The notes beneath the pieces are model-generated. The model was given only the letters and a program-made list of their open reading frames with translations, was not told where the DNA came from and ran no database searches. Position numbers and translations under genes: made by a program. A stretch of 10,335 bases of DNA. It comes from Chloroflexota bacterium. Its GTDB lineage: Bacteria > Chloroflexota > Ktedonobacteria > Ktedonobacterales > Ktedonobacteraceae. Where the stretch lies: contig JAJZEJ010000686.1 in the NCBI GenBank assembly GCA_021828635.1, positions 1 to 10,335 of the forward strand, read 5' to 3'. Positions 1 through 6,671 of this stretch are shown piece by piece (the first letter of the stretch is position 1; each line of letters begins with the position of its first letter).

Positions 1-111
1 CGCGTCCGTGCTGCGGGGAAGGCGGATGCGATCCATCGGTCCCTACAGCATCTTATTGGCATAGTAGCTCGTGATGTATCTGTAAACCTATACACACAAG
101 GGGGCTATAGC

Positions 112-300
112 ATGGAGAAGCCTGGGACAACGCTGTTCAAAGCTATTATGTTTGCAACTGGGGCGTTCCTGGGCGCATTGCTAGCGCGTTGGTGCGACCA
201 GTTACTCATTTCACGCGCTAAACGGCAGTCCGAGTACGATAAAACACGCTATGCGCAAGGTCTAGGGCCGCTCTCGCCGTCATCATCTTATGAAAGGTAG
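112..300 (+). CDS. Small single-pass membrane protein of unknown function
   Basis: I do not recognise a named family. The 62-residue product has one hydrophobic stretch at about residues 8-26, containing GAFLGALLA, with small residues spaced as in helix-helix packing motifs. It is followed by a hydrophilic tail rich in Arg, Lys, Tyr and Ser. This layout recalls YtxH-like small membrane-anchored proteins, but only in layout. The ATG at 112 is preceded by AAGGGGG (98-104) with a 7-base spacer, which supports this start. The same frame is nevertheless open back to base 1 with no stop, so the gene could be the 3' end of a longer protein beginning outside the window. The stop lies 43 bases before the UroD-family gene on the same strand, so the two are probably co-transcribed. 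Function unknown. Confidence 0.6.
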   Translation: MEKPGTTLFKAIMFATGAFLGALLARWCDQLLISRAKRQSEYDKTRYAQGLGPLSPSSSYER

Positions 301-343
301 AGAGCATAATTCATTATGCCCCAATAGAAAGTAGAGTAGCAGT

Positions 344-1306
344 ATGACACAAGCAATGACCGCGAGTGAGCGCGTGCATGCCGCATTGAAGGGCGAAGCG
401 GTTGACCGCGTGCCATTCGTTTTCTGGCATCATTTCAAGGAAGAGGCGCAAGGTTCAGGTGAGCAGTTGGCCTCTGCCACGCTAGAGTTTTTCTACAAGA
501 AGTTTCAGCTTGACATTGTGAAGATCATGCCGGACCTGCCGTATCCCACGCCGCAGATCACGGCGGCAGAACAGTGGAGTGAGTTACCGCGTTTGGGGTT
601 AGAGACACCGGCATTCCAGCAACAACTGTTGTGTGTGCGTACTCTACGTGCGCAATTGGGCAACGATTATCCACTGATTCTGACTTTGTTCAGTCCCACA
701 ACCTATTTACTGCGTTATATGGGTTTGGGCATGAAAAAGGCGTTGGCCGAGGCACGGCGCAATCCCGAAGCGTTCAAAGCTGGGCTTGCCATCGTCGCTG
801 CCAACCTGCGTGATCTGATGCAAGCGGCCATTGAGTCTGGGGCCAGTGGCATCTTCTTCTCATGTATGGGGGCGACCAACTCCGATTTCACACGCGAAGA
901 GTATACGCAGCTTGCGCGTCCCTACGATCTGCAAGCTCTGGAAGGTGCGCGAAACGGCTGGCTCAATGTTATCCATGTCCACGCCGATCCGTCTCAGAAC
1001 GACGATGAAATCTACTTCGATCTGTTCACCGACTATCTCATCCAGGCGCTGAGTTGGAGCGACCGCCTGACTGGCCCCAGCTTGAGTGAGGCACTGGCGA
1101 TGACCGATAAATGTCTGATGGGTGGTTTGGCCGAGCGTGGTCCTCTGACATATGGTGGCGAGACCGAGCTAGAGAACGAGATCATGGGTGCGGTCACACA
1201 GACAAGGGGACATCGCTTGATTCTTGCCAATGGTTGTTCTATCCCCGATGATAACCCTGAACAGTGGCTGCACATTGCCCGTCGATTGGTAGATAACCTG
1301 CGCTAA
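344..1306 (+). CDS. Uroporphyrinogen decarboxylase-superfamily protein (MtaA-like branch, not HemE)
   Basis: The 320-residue product begins with the superfamily signature ERVHAALKGEAVDRVPF (residues 9-25) and is predicted to be a cytoplasmic TIM-barrel protein. It lacks the substrate-binding FMRQAGRY signature of true HemE; the corresponding stretch reads FVFWHHFKEE. It therefore probably does not act in haem synthesis. The later part resembles corrinoid:coenzyme M methyltransferases: FTREEYTQLARPY (182-194), then His211-Val-His213 where MtaA/MtbA have a zinc-binding HxC, then an ANGC motif with Cys298 and IPDDNPEQW. A zinc site of His211, His213 and Cys298 is an inference. No corrinoid protein or partner methyltransferase lies in the window, so the substrate is unknown. 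The ribosome site is weak (AGTAGAG region); Met5 (356) is an alternative start. The gene ends just before a hairpin terminator. Confidence 0.85.
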   Translation: MTQAMTASERVHAALKGEAVDRVPFVFWHHFKEEAQGSGEQLASATLEFFYKKFQLDIVKIMPDLPYPTPQITAAEQWSELPRLGLETPAFQQQLLCVRTLRAQLGNDYPLILTLFSPTTYLLRYMGLGMKKALAEARRNPEAFKAGLAIVAANLRDLMQAAIESGASGIFFSCMGATNSDFTREEYTQLARPYDLQALEGARNGWLNVIHVHADPSQNDDEIYFDLFTDYLIQALSWSDRLTGPSLSEALAMTDKCLMGGLAERGPLTYGGETELENEIMGAVTQTRGHRLILANGCSIPDDNPEQWLHIARRLVDNLR

Positions 1307-1311
1307 AATTG

Positions 1312-1347
1312 ATCTATCGTATCCTAAGATTTCTGGATACGATAGAT
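1312..1347. terminator. Bidirectional intrinsic terminator between convergent genes
   Basis: A perfect 13-bp inverted repeat (1312-1324 with 1335-1347) surrounds a 10-base loop. It starts 5 bases after the stop of the UroD-family gene and ends 5 bases before the stop of the opposing ArsR-family gene. The plus strand continues with ATTCTTT and the minus strand continues with CAATTTTAG, so modest T-tracts follow the stem on both sides. Position and shape fit a shared terminator. The stem is A/T-rich at its base, so strength is uncertain. Confidence 0.75.
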
Positions 1348-1352
1348 ATTCT

Positions 1353-1778
1353 TTATGCCAGGGCTGTGATGATTTCGCGTGCGCGGTTCAGGGCATCGCG
1401 CCGTACATAGTAATAGGCCCATAAGCCTCTTTTACGGCAATCGACGAGGCCAGCGTCACGCAGAATGCGCAGATGATGTGAAATAGTCGGCTGTTCCAGA
1501 GTAAAGCTCTCGACGATCTCAAAGACACAAACCTCGCCTTCGTAGCGGTTTAGCAGGCTCAAGATGCGCAAGCGTGTCGGATCGGCGAGAGCTTTGAGCA
1601 GACGCGCCTGGCTGATGGCATCATCCTCGCCCAGCGTGGGTGTAAATTTTGGCGTCACAGCAACCGCAGAGCCGGAGGCATGGCCTAAAATATTTCCTGC
1701 ATTGGCAGTATTTGACAGAGAACTAAATGTGTGTTTTTGATTTGACATGGTCATAGTTTTTATGTCTTCTCCTTCCAT
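1353..1778 (-). CDS. ArsR/SmtB-family winged-helix transcriptional regulator
   Basis: A 141-residue DNA-binding repressor-type protein. The ArsR fold occupies about residues 53-138: LLKALADPTRLRILSLL (60-76), then the helix-turn-helix with recognition segment QPTISHHLRILRDAGLV (96-112), then the wing RKRGLWAYYYV (115-125). The ArsR-type metal motif CVCDL is changed to CVFEI (Cys84, Phe86), so the classical arsenite site is absent. Cys114, just before the wing, is the only other cysteine. The inducer is therefore unknown. About 50 residues of low-complexity N-terminal sequence precede the fold. The ATG at 1778 has a GGGAAG directly against it, which is too close for a normal ribosome site; AAGGAG lies about 14 bases before Met9 (1754), and Met11 (1748) is also possible, so the true start may be downstream. 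It follows aspS on the same strand across a 156-base gap containing a long hairpin. Confidence 0.9.
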   Translation of the reverse strand: MEGEDIKTMTMSNQKHTFSSLSNTANAGNILGHASGSAVAVTPKFTPTLGEDDAISQARLLKALADPTRLRILSLLNRYEGEVCVFEIVESFTLEQPTISHHLRILRDAGLVDCRKRGLWAYYYVRRDALNRAREIITALA

Positions 1779-1867
1779 CTTCCCAACCAGATAGCCAGTG
1801 ATACAACCTCTGGAGTTTCGTCTATTTCCAGTATACTCAACTATGCAAATTTACATCTGTCAGCTTT

Positions 1868-1926
1868 GCACAGACAAAACGACGTTCGAGCGGGCGACCG
1901 CCGCTCGAACGTCGTTTTGTCTGTGC
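1868..1926. repeat. Perfect 26-bp inverted repeat (long hairpin) after aspS
   Basis: Arms 1868-1893 and 1901-1926 are exact reverse complements, separated by the 7-base loop GCGACCG. The hairpin starts 8 bases beyond the aspS stop codon, read on the minus strand. No T-run follows the stem on that strand (the next bases read AAAGCTGACAG), so it is not a textbook intrinsic terminator. It could still terminate, stabilise the aspS mRNA 3' end, or be a dispersed palindromic element. The neighbouring ArsR-family gene begins 90 bases further on. Confidence 0.85.
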
Positions 1927-1934
1927 GAATGATG

Positions 1935-3728
1935 CTATTTTTTCTCTTCTTTGCGTACCTGCAAATGTAGTTCTTGTAGTTGTTTCTCATCGACAGGTGA
2001 GGGCGCGTTCATCAGCAAGTCTAGCGCACTCTGTGTTTTGGGGAAAGCGATGACTTCGCGGATGCTCTCCTCGTCGGCTAACAGCATGATGAGGCGATCA
2101 ATGCCGAGCGCGATACCACCGTGCGGCGGTGCGCCATACTCGAAGGCTTCGAGCATGTGGCCGAACTGCTCTTTGATCTGCTCATCATTCATCTTCATCA
2201 ACGTAAAGACCTTGTGCTGGAGCGCGGCGACATTGATACGCACGCTACCCCCACCCACCTCATAGCCATTGCAGATGATGTCATACTGCTTGGCACGCAC
2301 GTCTAGCGGGTTTGTGTCCAGGCGCTCAATATGGGTCTCGTCCATGCCGGAGAAGGGATTATGCTCGGCATCGTAGCGTTGTAACTCTTCATCGTAGTGG
2401 AAGAGTGGAAAATCGACGACCCAGCAAAGGGCCATCTCGTTGGGGTCGATCAGCTTCAAACGTTCGGCCAGCTTGATACGTAGGCGAGAGAGAACGTCAT
2501 TGCTGACTTTGGCACTGTCGGCTACGAAGAGCAACAGATCGCCACGCTGTCCCGCGAGACGATTGATAATAGCCTGTACCTCTTCTGCCGCCATAAACTT
2601 GGTCAGCGGAGACTTGATGTCGCCATTCTCATTGAGTGCCAGTGTGACCAGTCCCTTCGCGCCCAGCATCCGCGCGAACTCGGTCAATTCCTCGATTTCT
2701 TTGCGTGTGTAGTGTGCGGCACCAGGGACACGAATGCCCTTGACCATACCCTGTGCCGCCAGTGCGTTCTTGAAGACGCCAAAATTGCCCGCTGTGGCCA
2801 GATCAGTGATTTCGACGAGTGGCAGGTCGAAGCGCAGGTCAGGACGATCAATGCCATAACGGTCCATTGCATCCTTGTAACTGATGCGTGGGAAGGGACG
2901 ATGTTTGATATGCTTGCTGGTCGTTGACTCAATCAGAGTGACTAGCATATCTTCGATCAGCGCCATAACATCCTCTTCGGCCACAAAGGACATTTCCAGG
3001 TCAAGTTGCGTAAATTCTGGCTGGCGGTCTGAACGCTGGTCTTCGTCGCGGAAGCAGCGTGCGATCTGAAAGTAGCGATCCAGTCCAGCCACCATCAGCA
3101 ACTGCTTGAGTTGCTGCGGAGACTGTGGCAAGGCGTAAAACTCACCCGCATAGAGGCGGCTCGGCACCAAGTAGTCTCTGGCTCCTTCTGGCGTACTCTT
3201 CATCAGGATGGGGGTCTCAATTTCTAAGAAGTCGCGCTCATCCAGATAATCGCGGATAGCCTTGACGACGCGATGGCGTAGAATGATGTTATCGCGCATT
3301 TTGGGACGGCGCAAGTCGAGGTAGCGATACTTGAGACGAAGTGATTCATCAACCTGATCGGCCTCGTTGGTGATAGGAAAAGGTGTTGTGCGCGAAGGAT
3401 TGAGAATAGCAATCTCCTCCGCGACCACCTCGATTTCGCCGGTACTTAACTGGCGATTCTCGGTGCCGGGCAAGCGACGTACTACTGTTCCCTTAATCTG
3501 AACGACATATTCTGAACGCAATTCGGAGGCGATACGGTGCGCCTCAGCCGAGCGTTCAGGGTCGCAGATGATCTGTGTGAGACCATAGCGGTCGCGTAGA
3601 TCGACGAAGATCAGGCCACCATGATCGCGCCGACGGTTGACCCAACCGGCCAGCGTTACTTTTTGTCCCACATTGCTCGCGTTCAACTCGCCACATGTCT
3701 GTGTTCGATAATATACTGCAAAAGCCAC
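1935..3728 (-). CDS. aspS: Aspartyl-tRNA synthetase (bacterial type, predicted non-discriminating)
   Basis: This cytoplasmic enzyme charges tRNA(Asp) with aspartate using ATP. All parts of the bacterial class II enzyme are present in 597 residues, a normal length. The OB-fold anticodon domain (about 8-110) holds [14 protein letters not shown]. Class II motif 1 surrounds [16 protein letters not shown] (171-186). Motif 2 is [20 protein letters not shown] (224-243). The bacterial GAD insertion occupies about 295-420. [11 protein letters not shown] (488-498) and motif 3 GIALGIDR (538-545) complete the active site. His36 in RRRDHGG is the residue type seen in non-discriminating AspRS, which also makes Asp-tRNA(Asn); discriminating E. 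coli AspRS has Leu there. The family motif HHPFTAP reads HNPFSGM here (456-462), a variation. The start is GTG with AAGGAG (3739-3744) 10 bases upstream. The gene lies downstream of the PP2C gene, same strand, 145 bases apart. Confidence 0.98.
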   Translation of the reverse strand: MAFAVYYRTQTCGELNASNVGQKVTLAGWVNRRRDHGGLIFVDLRDRYGLTQIICDPERSAEAHRIASELRSEYVVQIKGTVVRRLPGTENRQLSTGEIEVVAEEIAILNPSRTTPFPITNEADQVDESLRLKYRYLDLRRPKMRDNIILRHRVVKAIRDYLDERDFLEIETPILMKSTPEGARDYLVPSRLYAGEFYALPQSPQQLKQLLMVAGLDRYFQIARCFRDEDQRSDRQPEFTQLDLEMSFVAEEDVMALIEDMLVTLIESTTSKHIKHRPFPRISYKDAMDRYGIDRPDLRFDLPLVEITDLATAGNFGVFKNALAAQGMVKGIRVPGAAHYTRKEIEELTEFARMLGAKGLVTLALNENGDIKSPLTKFMAAEEVQAIINRLAGQRGDLLLFVADSAKVSNDVLSRLRIKLAERLKLIDPNEMALCWVVDFPLFHYDEELQRYDAEHNPFSGMDETHIERLDTNPLDVRAKQYDIICNGYEVGGGSVRINVAALQHKVFTLMKMNDEQIKEQFGHMLEAFEYGAPPHGGIALGIDRLIMLLADEESIREVIAFPKTQSALDLLMNAPSPVDEKQLQELHLQVRKEEKK

Positions 3729-3748
3729 GGAAATCTAACTCCTTCATT

Positions 3749-3820
3749 GTAGGGGCGTGATGAATCACGCCCTGTTTGCCTCTCGACATGGTTGCAGGGC
3801 GTGATTCATCACGCCCCTAC
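3749..3820. repeat. Nested palindromic element (REP-like) between PP2C gene and aspS
   Basis: Arms 3749-3774 and 3795-3820 are perfect 26-base reverse complements around a 20-base centre. Each arm is itself a palindrome: GGGCGTGAT and ATCACGCCC, 9 bases each, flank a GA or TC centre. The element can therefore fold as one long hairpin or as two small ones, a layout typical of dispersed REP-type or small non-autonomous palindromic elements. It sits in the aspS leader, ending 4 bases before the AAGGAG ribosome site. It could slow or terminate read-through from the PP2C gene, or affect aspS translation; this is inference. No T-run follows it on the minus strand. Confidence 0.85.
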
Positions 3821-3873
3821 GATTTCACATGAGGATTGACAAAGTAATCCATTTTAGATGTTGATGTAGACTG

Positions 3874-6288
3874 TTATGGCGTGCAGGTACCATTCTGGCT
3901 CACATCTACAGCCACAATATTTTGCATCACGGTCTGCTGTCCAATTTGTGTCAGCAGGTAGAGCGTGGGTTGCTGTGGATCTGCAACCGCGTTCTGTGTA
4001 TTTGCTAGCACGGTTGTAGAAGTGTACTGATGATTCAACTGCATTTTCATCTGGTTGCTTGTTGTTGCCACGCCACCACCGGGGCTATTTGTCCCTGTCG
4101 GCGTCGTGGTTGGCGTTGCCGTAGTGGTTTTCGTCGTAGGGGACGATACAGCCTGGAGATCCAGGATACGGTGATACATACTATCGATAAGATAGAGATG
4201 CGGCATGGCATTGACCGAGCCAGCGATAAGGAAGGTGGCGCGTGGCAACATCAGAAAAACTGATGATGGAGCAGCAACCTGGGGTACTGGCGTTGTCAAT
4301 GTGAACGTCTGGGCATTAATTGAAAGTGGGATGGGTATAGGCTGCTGAACCACGACACTCACGCCAGCCTGGCTACCACTGGTCCAACTTTGCACTGAGC
4401 CATCACTGTAGAGGAAGAACAACTGATGATTCGGGAAGGCCGATACGCTCTGAATGGCGTTTGAGATGGAGATTTTTGTGACTGTTCCGGCGGTAAGCTT
4501 ATTGTTGTTGTTGATCGTATAGGCCAGAATGTAGGCATTGTTTGGTGCTGCCATTGAGGTCAACACGACATAGACATCGGCTCCCCAGGCTGTGACAAAG
4601 GATGGAATGCTGCCATCTTGCTGTGTCACACTGGTATTGATCGTGGTTGCATTTGCATCCTGCAACCCATTGTGGGCGAATAGCAGCAAATGTAAGCTAT
4701 AGGTTGGCTTTGCGCCCGTTGTTGCTGTGAGCGCCAGTAGCCGTGAACCATCGCTAGCAAGCTTTTGTATGCCGGTTGGCGTATTCATCAAGTTGACCAG
4801 ACTATGCTCAGGCGTGATCTGGTAGAGATGCCCATCGTTACCGAGTGCGAACAGGGACGATGTCGATGTCCCTTTGCTATTGGTGAGCGCAGCAATCGCT
4901 ACTGCTTGTGTATTGGTACTTCCTGTATTGAGGGCATTGGTCACGGTCGTGGTACACGGGAGCGTCGTGATATTGGCCTGTGTGGTGTAGTTTGTAATCG
5001 CAGCTTTTGTCGTCGTCACAAAACTATTTTGCAATGCGCTCAACTCTGTACTCTGGCTGGTGTTCAAGGCACTGGGGTGTACTGTGCGCAAAAGCATTTG
5101 TACGGTAGCAAGTTTCTTGAGTGCATCAGCAGGAGTACTTTGCTTTTCGGCATTGGCCTGATTGAGCAAGCTACTCGCGTGACTGATCGCGGTTCCCGTG
5201 ACATTGTTTTGTATGAGATAGTAAGCTCCACCTACTACCATGACAATCACAAGAATGATGAAGAGTGCCAGGGTGGGATAGAGAAGGCGGCGACGCTTAC
5301 GGGTTTTTGGTGGTAGTAAAGGTGGCGTTTGCGGAAATGCCTCAGTTGTTGCCAATGGGCCACTAGGCAGACGGAACTGTGGGCCACCCATCCAGCCATT
5401 GTCATTTCTTCTGGTTGAGCCGATTGAGCCGACTGGCATCCCAGGGAGTGGCAATGGCATAGTAGCCTCGGCCTCTTGATTGCTTCGTCCTGATAGATCT
5501 GTGGCGTTTGTGTTGGGCGGTTCCCAGCCTACCTCTTGTATACGTGCTACAATGACCGTAATGTTATCGGGTCCGCCGTTTTCATTGGCACGTTCCACCA
5601 GGTGATAGACACTTTCCTGGGGTTGATATTGACTGACGATGGCAAGCAGATCGCTATCGGTAATCAGGCCAGATAGCCCGTCGCTGCACAGGACGACGAA
5701 ATCACCAATTTCCAGATGTTCCGCAAAGGTGTCGATCTCAACGTCCGGCTGCGTGCCGAGGCTGCGCGTAATAACATTGCGCTGAGCATGGGAGCGTGCC
5801 TGATCGTTTGTCAGCAGGCCAGCTCGCACTTGCTCCGCGACCCAGGAATGATCTTGTGAGACCTGCCGGACCTGTCCGTTATGGATAAAATATGCACGAC
5901 TATCGCCAACATTTGCGATATAGGCAGTGCTACCACGCAACACAGCAGCGACACACGTCGTACCCATGCCGCTACTGAGCATATTTTCTGCCGCACGCTG
6001 GTGGATCAGCGTATTTGCGCGTTTGATGGCGTACACAAGTGAAGTAAGCACATCATCGCTATCATCCTGGTAGTACGCTTTGCTCACAGTGTCTACCGCT
6101 ATTTCACTTGCTACTTCTCCCGCAGCATGACCTCCCATACCGTCGGCAACGATGAAGAGCGCCCCTTTTCTGGCCATTGCCACCGGGTCTTTCGGTATGA
6201 CATAGGCCATATTATCTTCATTGTGGGGACGTTTACGTCCAACGTCTGTGAGTTGTGCTGGTTCGAGTCGGAGTTGCTTGGACAACAC
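3874..6288 (-). CDS. Membrane-anchored PP2C-family Ser/Thr phosphatase with probable beta-propeller ectodomain
   Basis: Predicted to remove phosphate from Ser/Thr of cytoplasmic proteins, using two metal ions. With the GTG at 6288 as residue 1 (804 residues), the PP2C domain spans about 12-250: LTDVGRKRPHNED (13-25, metal Asp25), VADGMGGHAAGE (47-58, Asp49), ANVGDSRAY (124-132), LCSDGLSG (199-206, Asp202), GGPDNITVIVA (237-247, Asp240). A Pro-rich linker and basic stop KTRKRRR precede one membrane helix (about 334-358). The outer part has a helical spacer, then repeated strand-rich segments such as SSLFALGNDGHLYQI and HQLFFLYSDGSVQSW, suggesting a beta-propeller, with a Thr/Pro-rich insert at 715-739. 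Its only cysteines are Cys444 and Cys802. The frame is open to a GTG at 6459, but that has no ribosome site and adds 57 unconserved residues. The layout resembles mycobacterial PstP. No kinase gene is in the window. Confidence 0.93.
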   Translation of the reverse strand: MLSKQLRLEPAQLTDVGRKRPHNEDNMAYVIPKDPVAMARKGALFIVADGMGGHAAGEVASEIAVDTVSKAYYQDDSDDVLTSLVYAIKRANTLIHQRAAENMLSSGMGTTCVAAVLRGSTAYIANVGDSRAYFIHNGQVRQVSQDHSWVAEQVRAGLLTNDQARSHAQRNVITRSLGTQPDVEIDTFAEHLEIGDFVVLCSDGLSGLITDSDLLAIVSQYQPQESVYHLVERANENGGPDNITVIVARIQEVGWEPPNTNATDLSGRSNQEAEATMPLPLPGMPVGSIGSTRRNDNGWMGGPQFRLPSGPLATTEAFPQTPPLLPPKTRKRRRLLYPTLALFIILVIVMVVGGAYYLIQNNVTGTAISHASSLLNQANAEKQSTPADALKKLATVQMLLRTVHPSALNTSQSTELSALQNSFVTTTKAAITNYTTQANITTLPCTTTVTNALNTGSTNTQAVAIAALTNSKGTSTSSLFALGNDGHLYQITPEHSLVNLMNTPTGIQKLASDGSRLLALTATTGAKPTYSLHLLLFAHNGLQDANATTINTSVTQQDGSIPSFVTAWGADVYVVLTSMAAPNNAYILAYTINNNNKLTAGTVTKISISNAIQSVSAFPNHQLFFLYSDGSVQSWTSGSQAGVSVVVQQPIPIPLSINAQTFTLTTPVPQVAAPSSVFLMLPRATFLIAGSVNAMPHLYLIDSMYHRILDLQAVSSPTTKTTTATPTTTPTGTNSPGGGVATTSNQMKMQLNHQYTSTTVLANTQNAVADPQQPTLYLLTQIGQQTVMQNIVAVDVSQNGTCTP

Positions 6289-6291
6289 AGA

Positions 6292-6299
6292 TCTCTCCC
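6292..6299 (-). promoter_or_regulatory. Ribosome binding site setting the PP2C gene start
   Basis: On the minus strand GGGAGAGA lies 6 bases (counted from GGAG) before GTG at 6288 and 9 bases before the following TTG. This places translation start directly before the conserved PP2C domain. The further upstream GTG at 6459 is preceded by no purine-rich site, so this site decides the start. Confidence 0.6.
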
Positions 6300-6496
6300 A
6301 TAGGCTGCCTGGTCTCGTATTCAATGCTGCCTCCGCATTCTCCTCATCAGGGAGGTCATGCGGGAGACAGGCTTTTCCCTCTACTGTAAAACGCTTTGTA
6401 TGCCGCTCTTTATACGCGCAACGTCGCAGAGTGGCATCGGTACTACTTGATTCCAACACCGGGCATGTGCAGGAACTTTTAGGCTATAATACACCG

Positions 6497-6548
6497 ACAT
6501 GGAGAAAAACGCAACGCACTGGTATTTTTGAGTGCGACGTTCCCATGT
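6497..6548. other. Imperfect three-part stem-loop in divergent intergenic region
   Basis: Three nested complementary blocks fold together: 6497-6502 (ACATGG) with 6543-6548, 6508-6511 (AACG) with 6538-6541, and 6515-6520 (CGCACT) with 6531-6536. They leave a 10-base loop and small bulges, giving 16 base pairs. A transcript starting about 7 bases after the TATAAT at 6485-6490 would begin with this structure. Whether it is a leader element or chance pairing cannot be decided here. Confidence 0.35.
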
Positions 6549-6574
6549 GAAACGGCCTGACGGTGCTGTACATG

Positions 6575-6604
6575 AGTATAACTCTTTTCAGTGCCTAAGT
6601 GCAA
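6575..6604 (-). promoter_or_regulatory. Candidate sigma-70-type promoter for the PP2C gene
   Basis: On the minus strand TTGCAC (6604-6599) and TATACT (6580-6575) are 18 bases apart. The -10 matches the consensus well and the -35 only partly. Transcription would start near 6567, giving a leader of about 280 bases to the GTG at 6288, or about 110 bases to the GTG at 6459. Promoter consensus for this lineage is not well known to me, so this is tentative. Confidence 0.3.
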
Positions 6605-6671
6605 GCTATATAGCCTGCTATGGTGAGAAACCGATTTGGTGAATTATTAATACAAGATATGGCTTTTTATC

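Larger units (their letters stand above)
6289..6671. other. Divergent intergenic region between PP2C and M20-like genes
   Basis: If the PP2C gene starts at 6288, this 383-base stretch contains no convincing gene. It holds both divergent promoters by position, a stem-loop at 6497-6548, and a minus-strand promoter-like pair at 6575-6604. The minus strand from 6289 to 6459 is an open extension of the PP2C frame, so part of it could be coding. The plus strand has a TATAAT at 6485-6490 with no good -35 partner. Confidence 0.5.

Noticed and set aside
344..1306. Naming this gene hemE (uroporphyrinogen decarboxylase of haem synthesis).
   Set aside because: The FMRQAGRY motif and the conserved substrate-binding arginines of HemE are absent, and the C-terminal half resembles the methyltransferase branch.
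1868..1926. Calling the perfect hairpin after aspS an intrinsic terminator.
   Set aside because: No T-tract follows the stem on the minus strand, so I list it as a repeat with termination only as one possibility.
3729..3873. A T-box or other aminoacylation-sensing leader upstream of aspS.
   Set aside because: The gap is only 145 bases, half of it is the nested palindrome, and I see no T-box-like conserved sequence or antiterminator arrangement.
4765..5316. A 183-codon plus-strand frame opposite the PP2C ectodomain.
   Set aside because: It lies wholly within the well-supported phosphatase gene on the other strand, is rich in Cys and Arg as expected of antisense translation, and has no family resemblance.
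6261..6270. GGTTCGAGTC, resembling a tRNA T-loop sequence.
   Set aside because: It lies inside the PP2C coding sequence and no acceptor, D or anticodon arms can be drawn around it.
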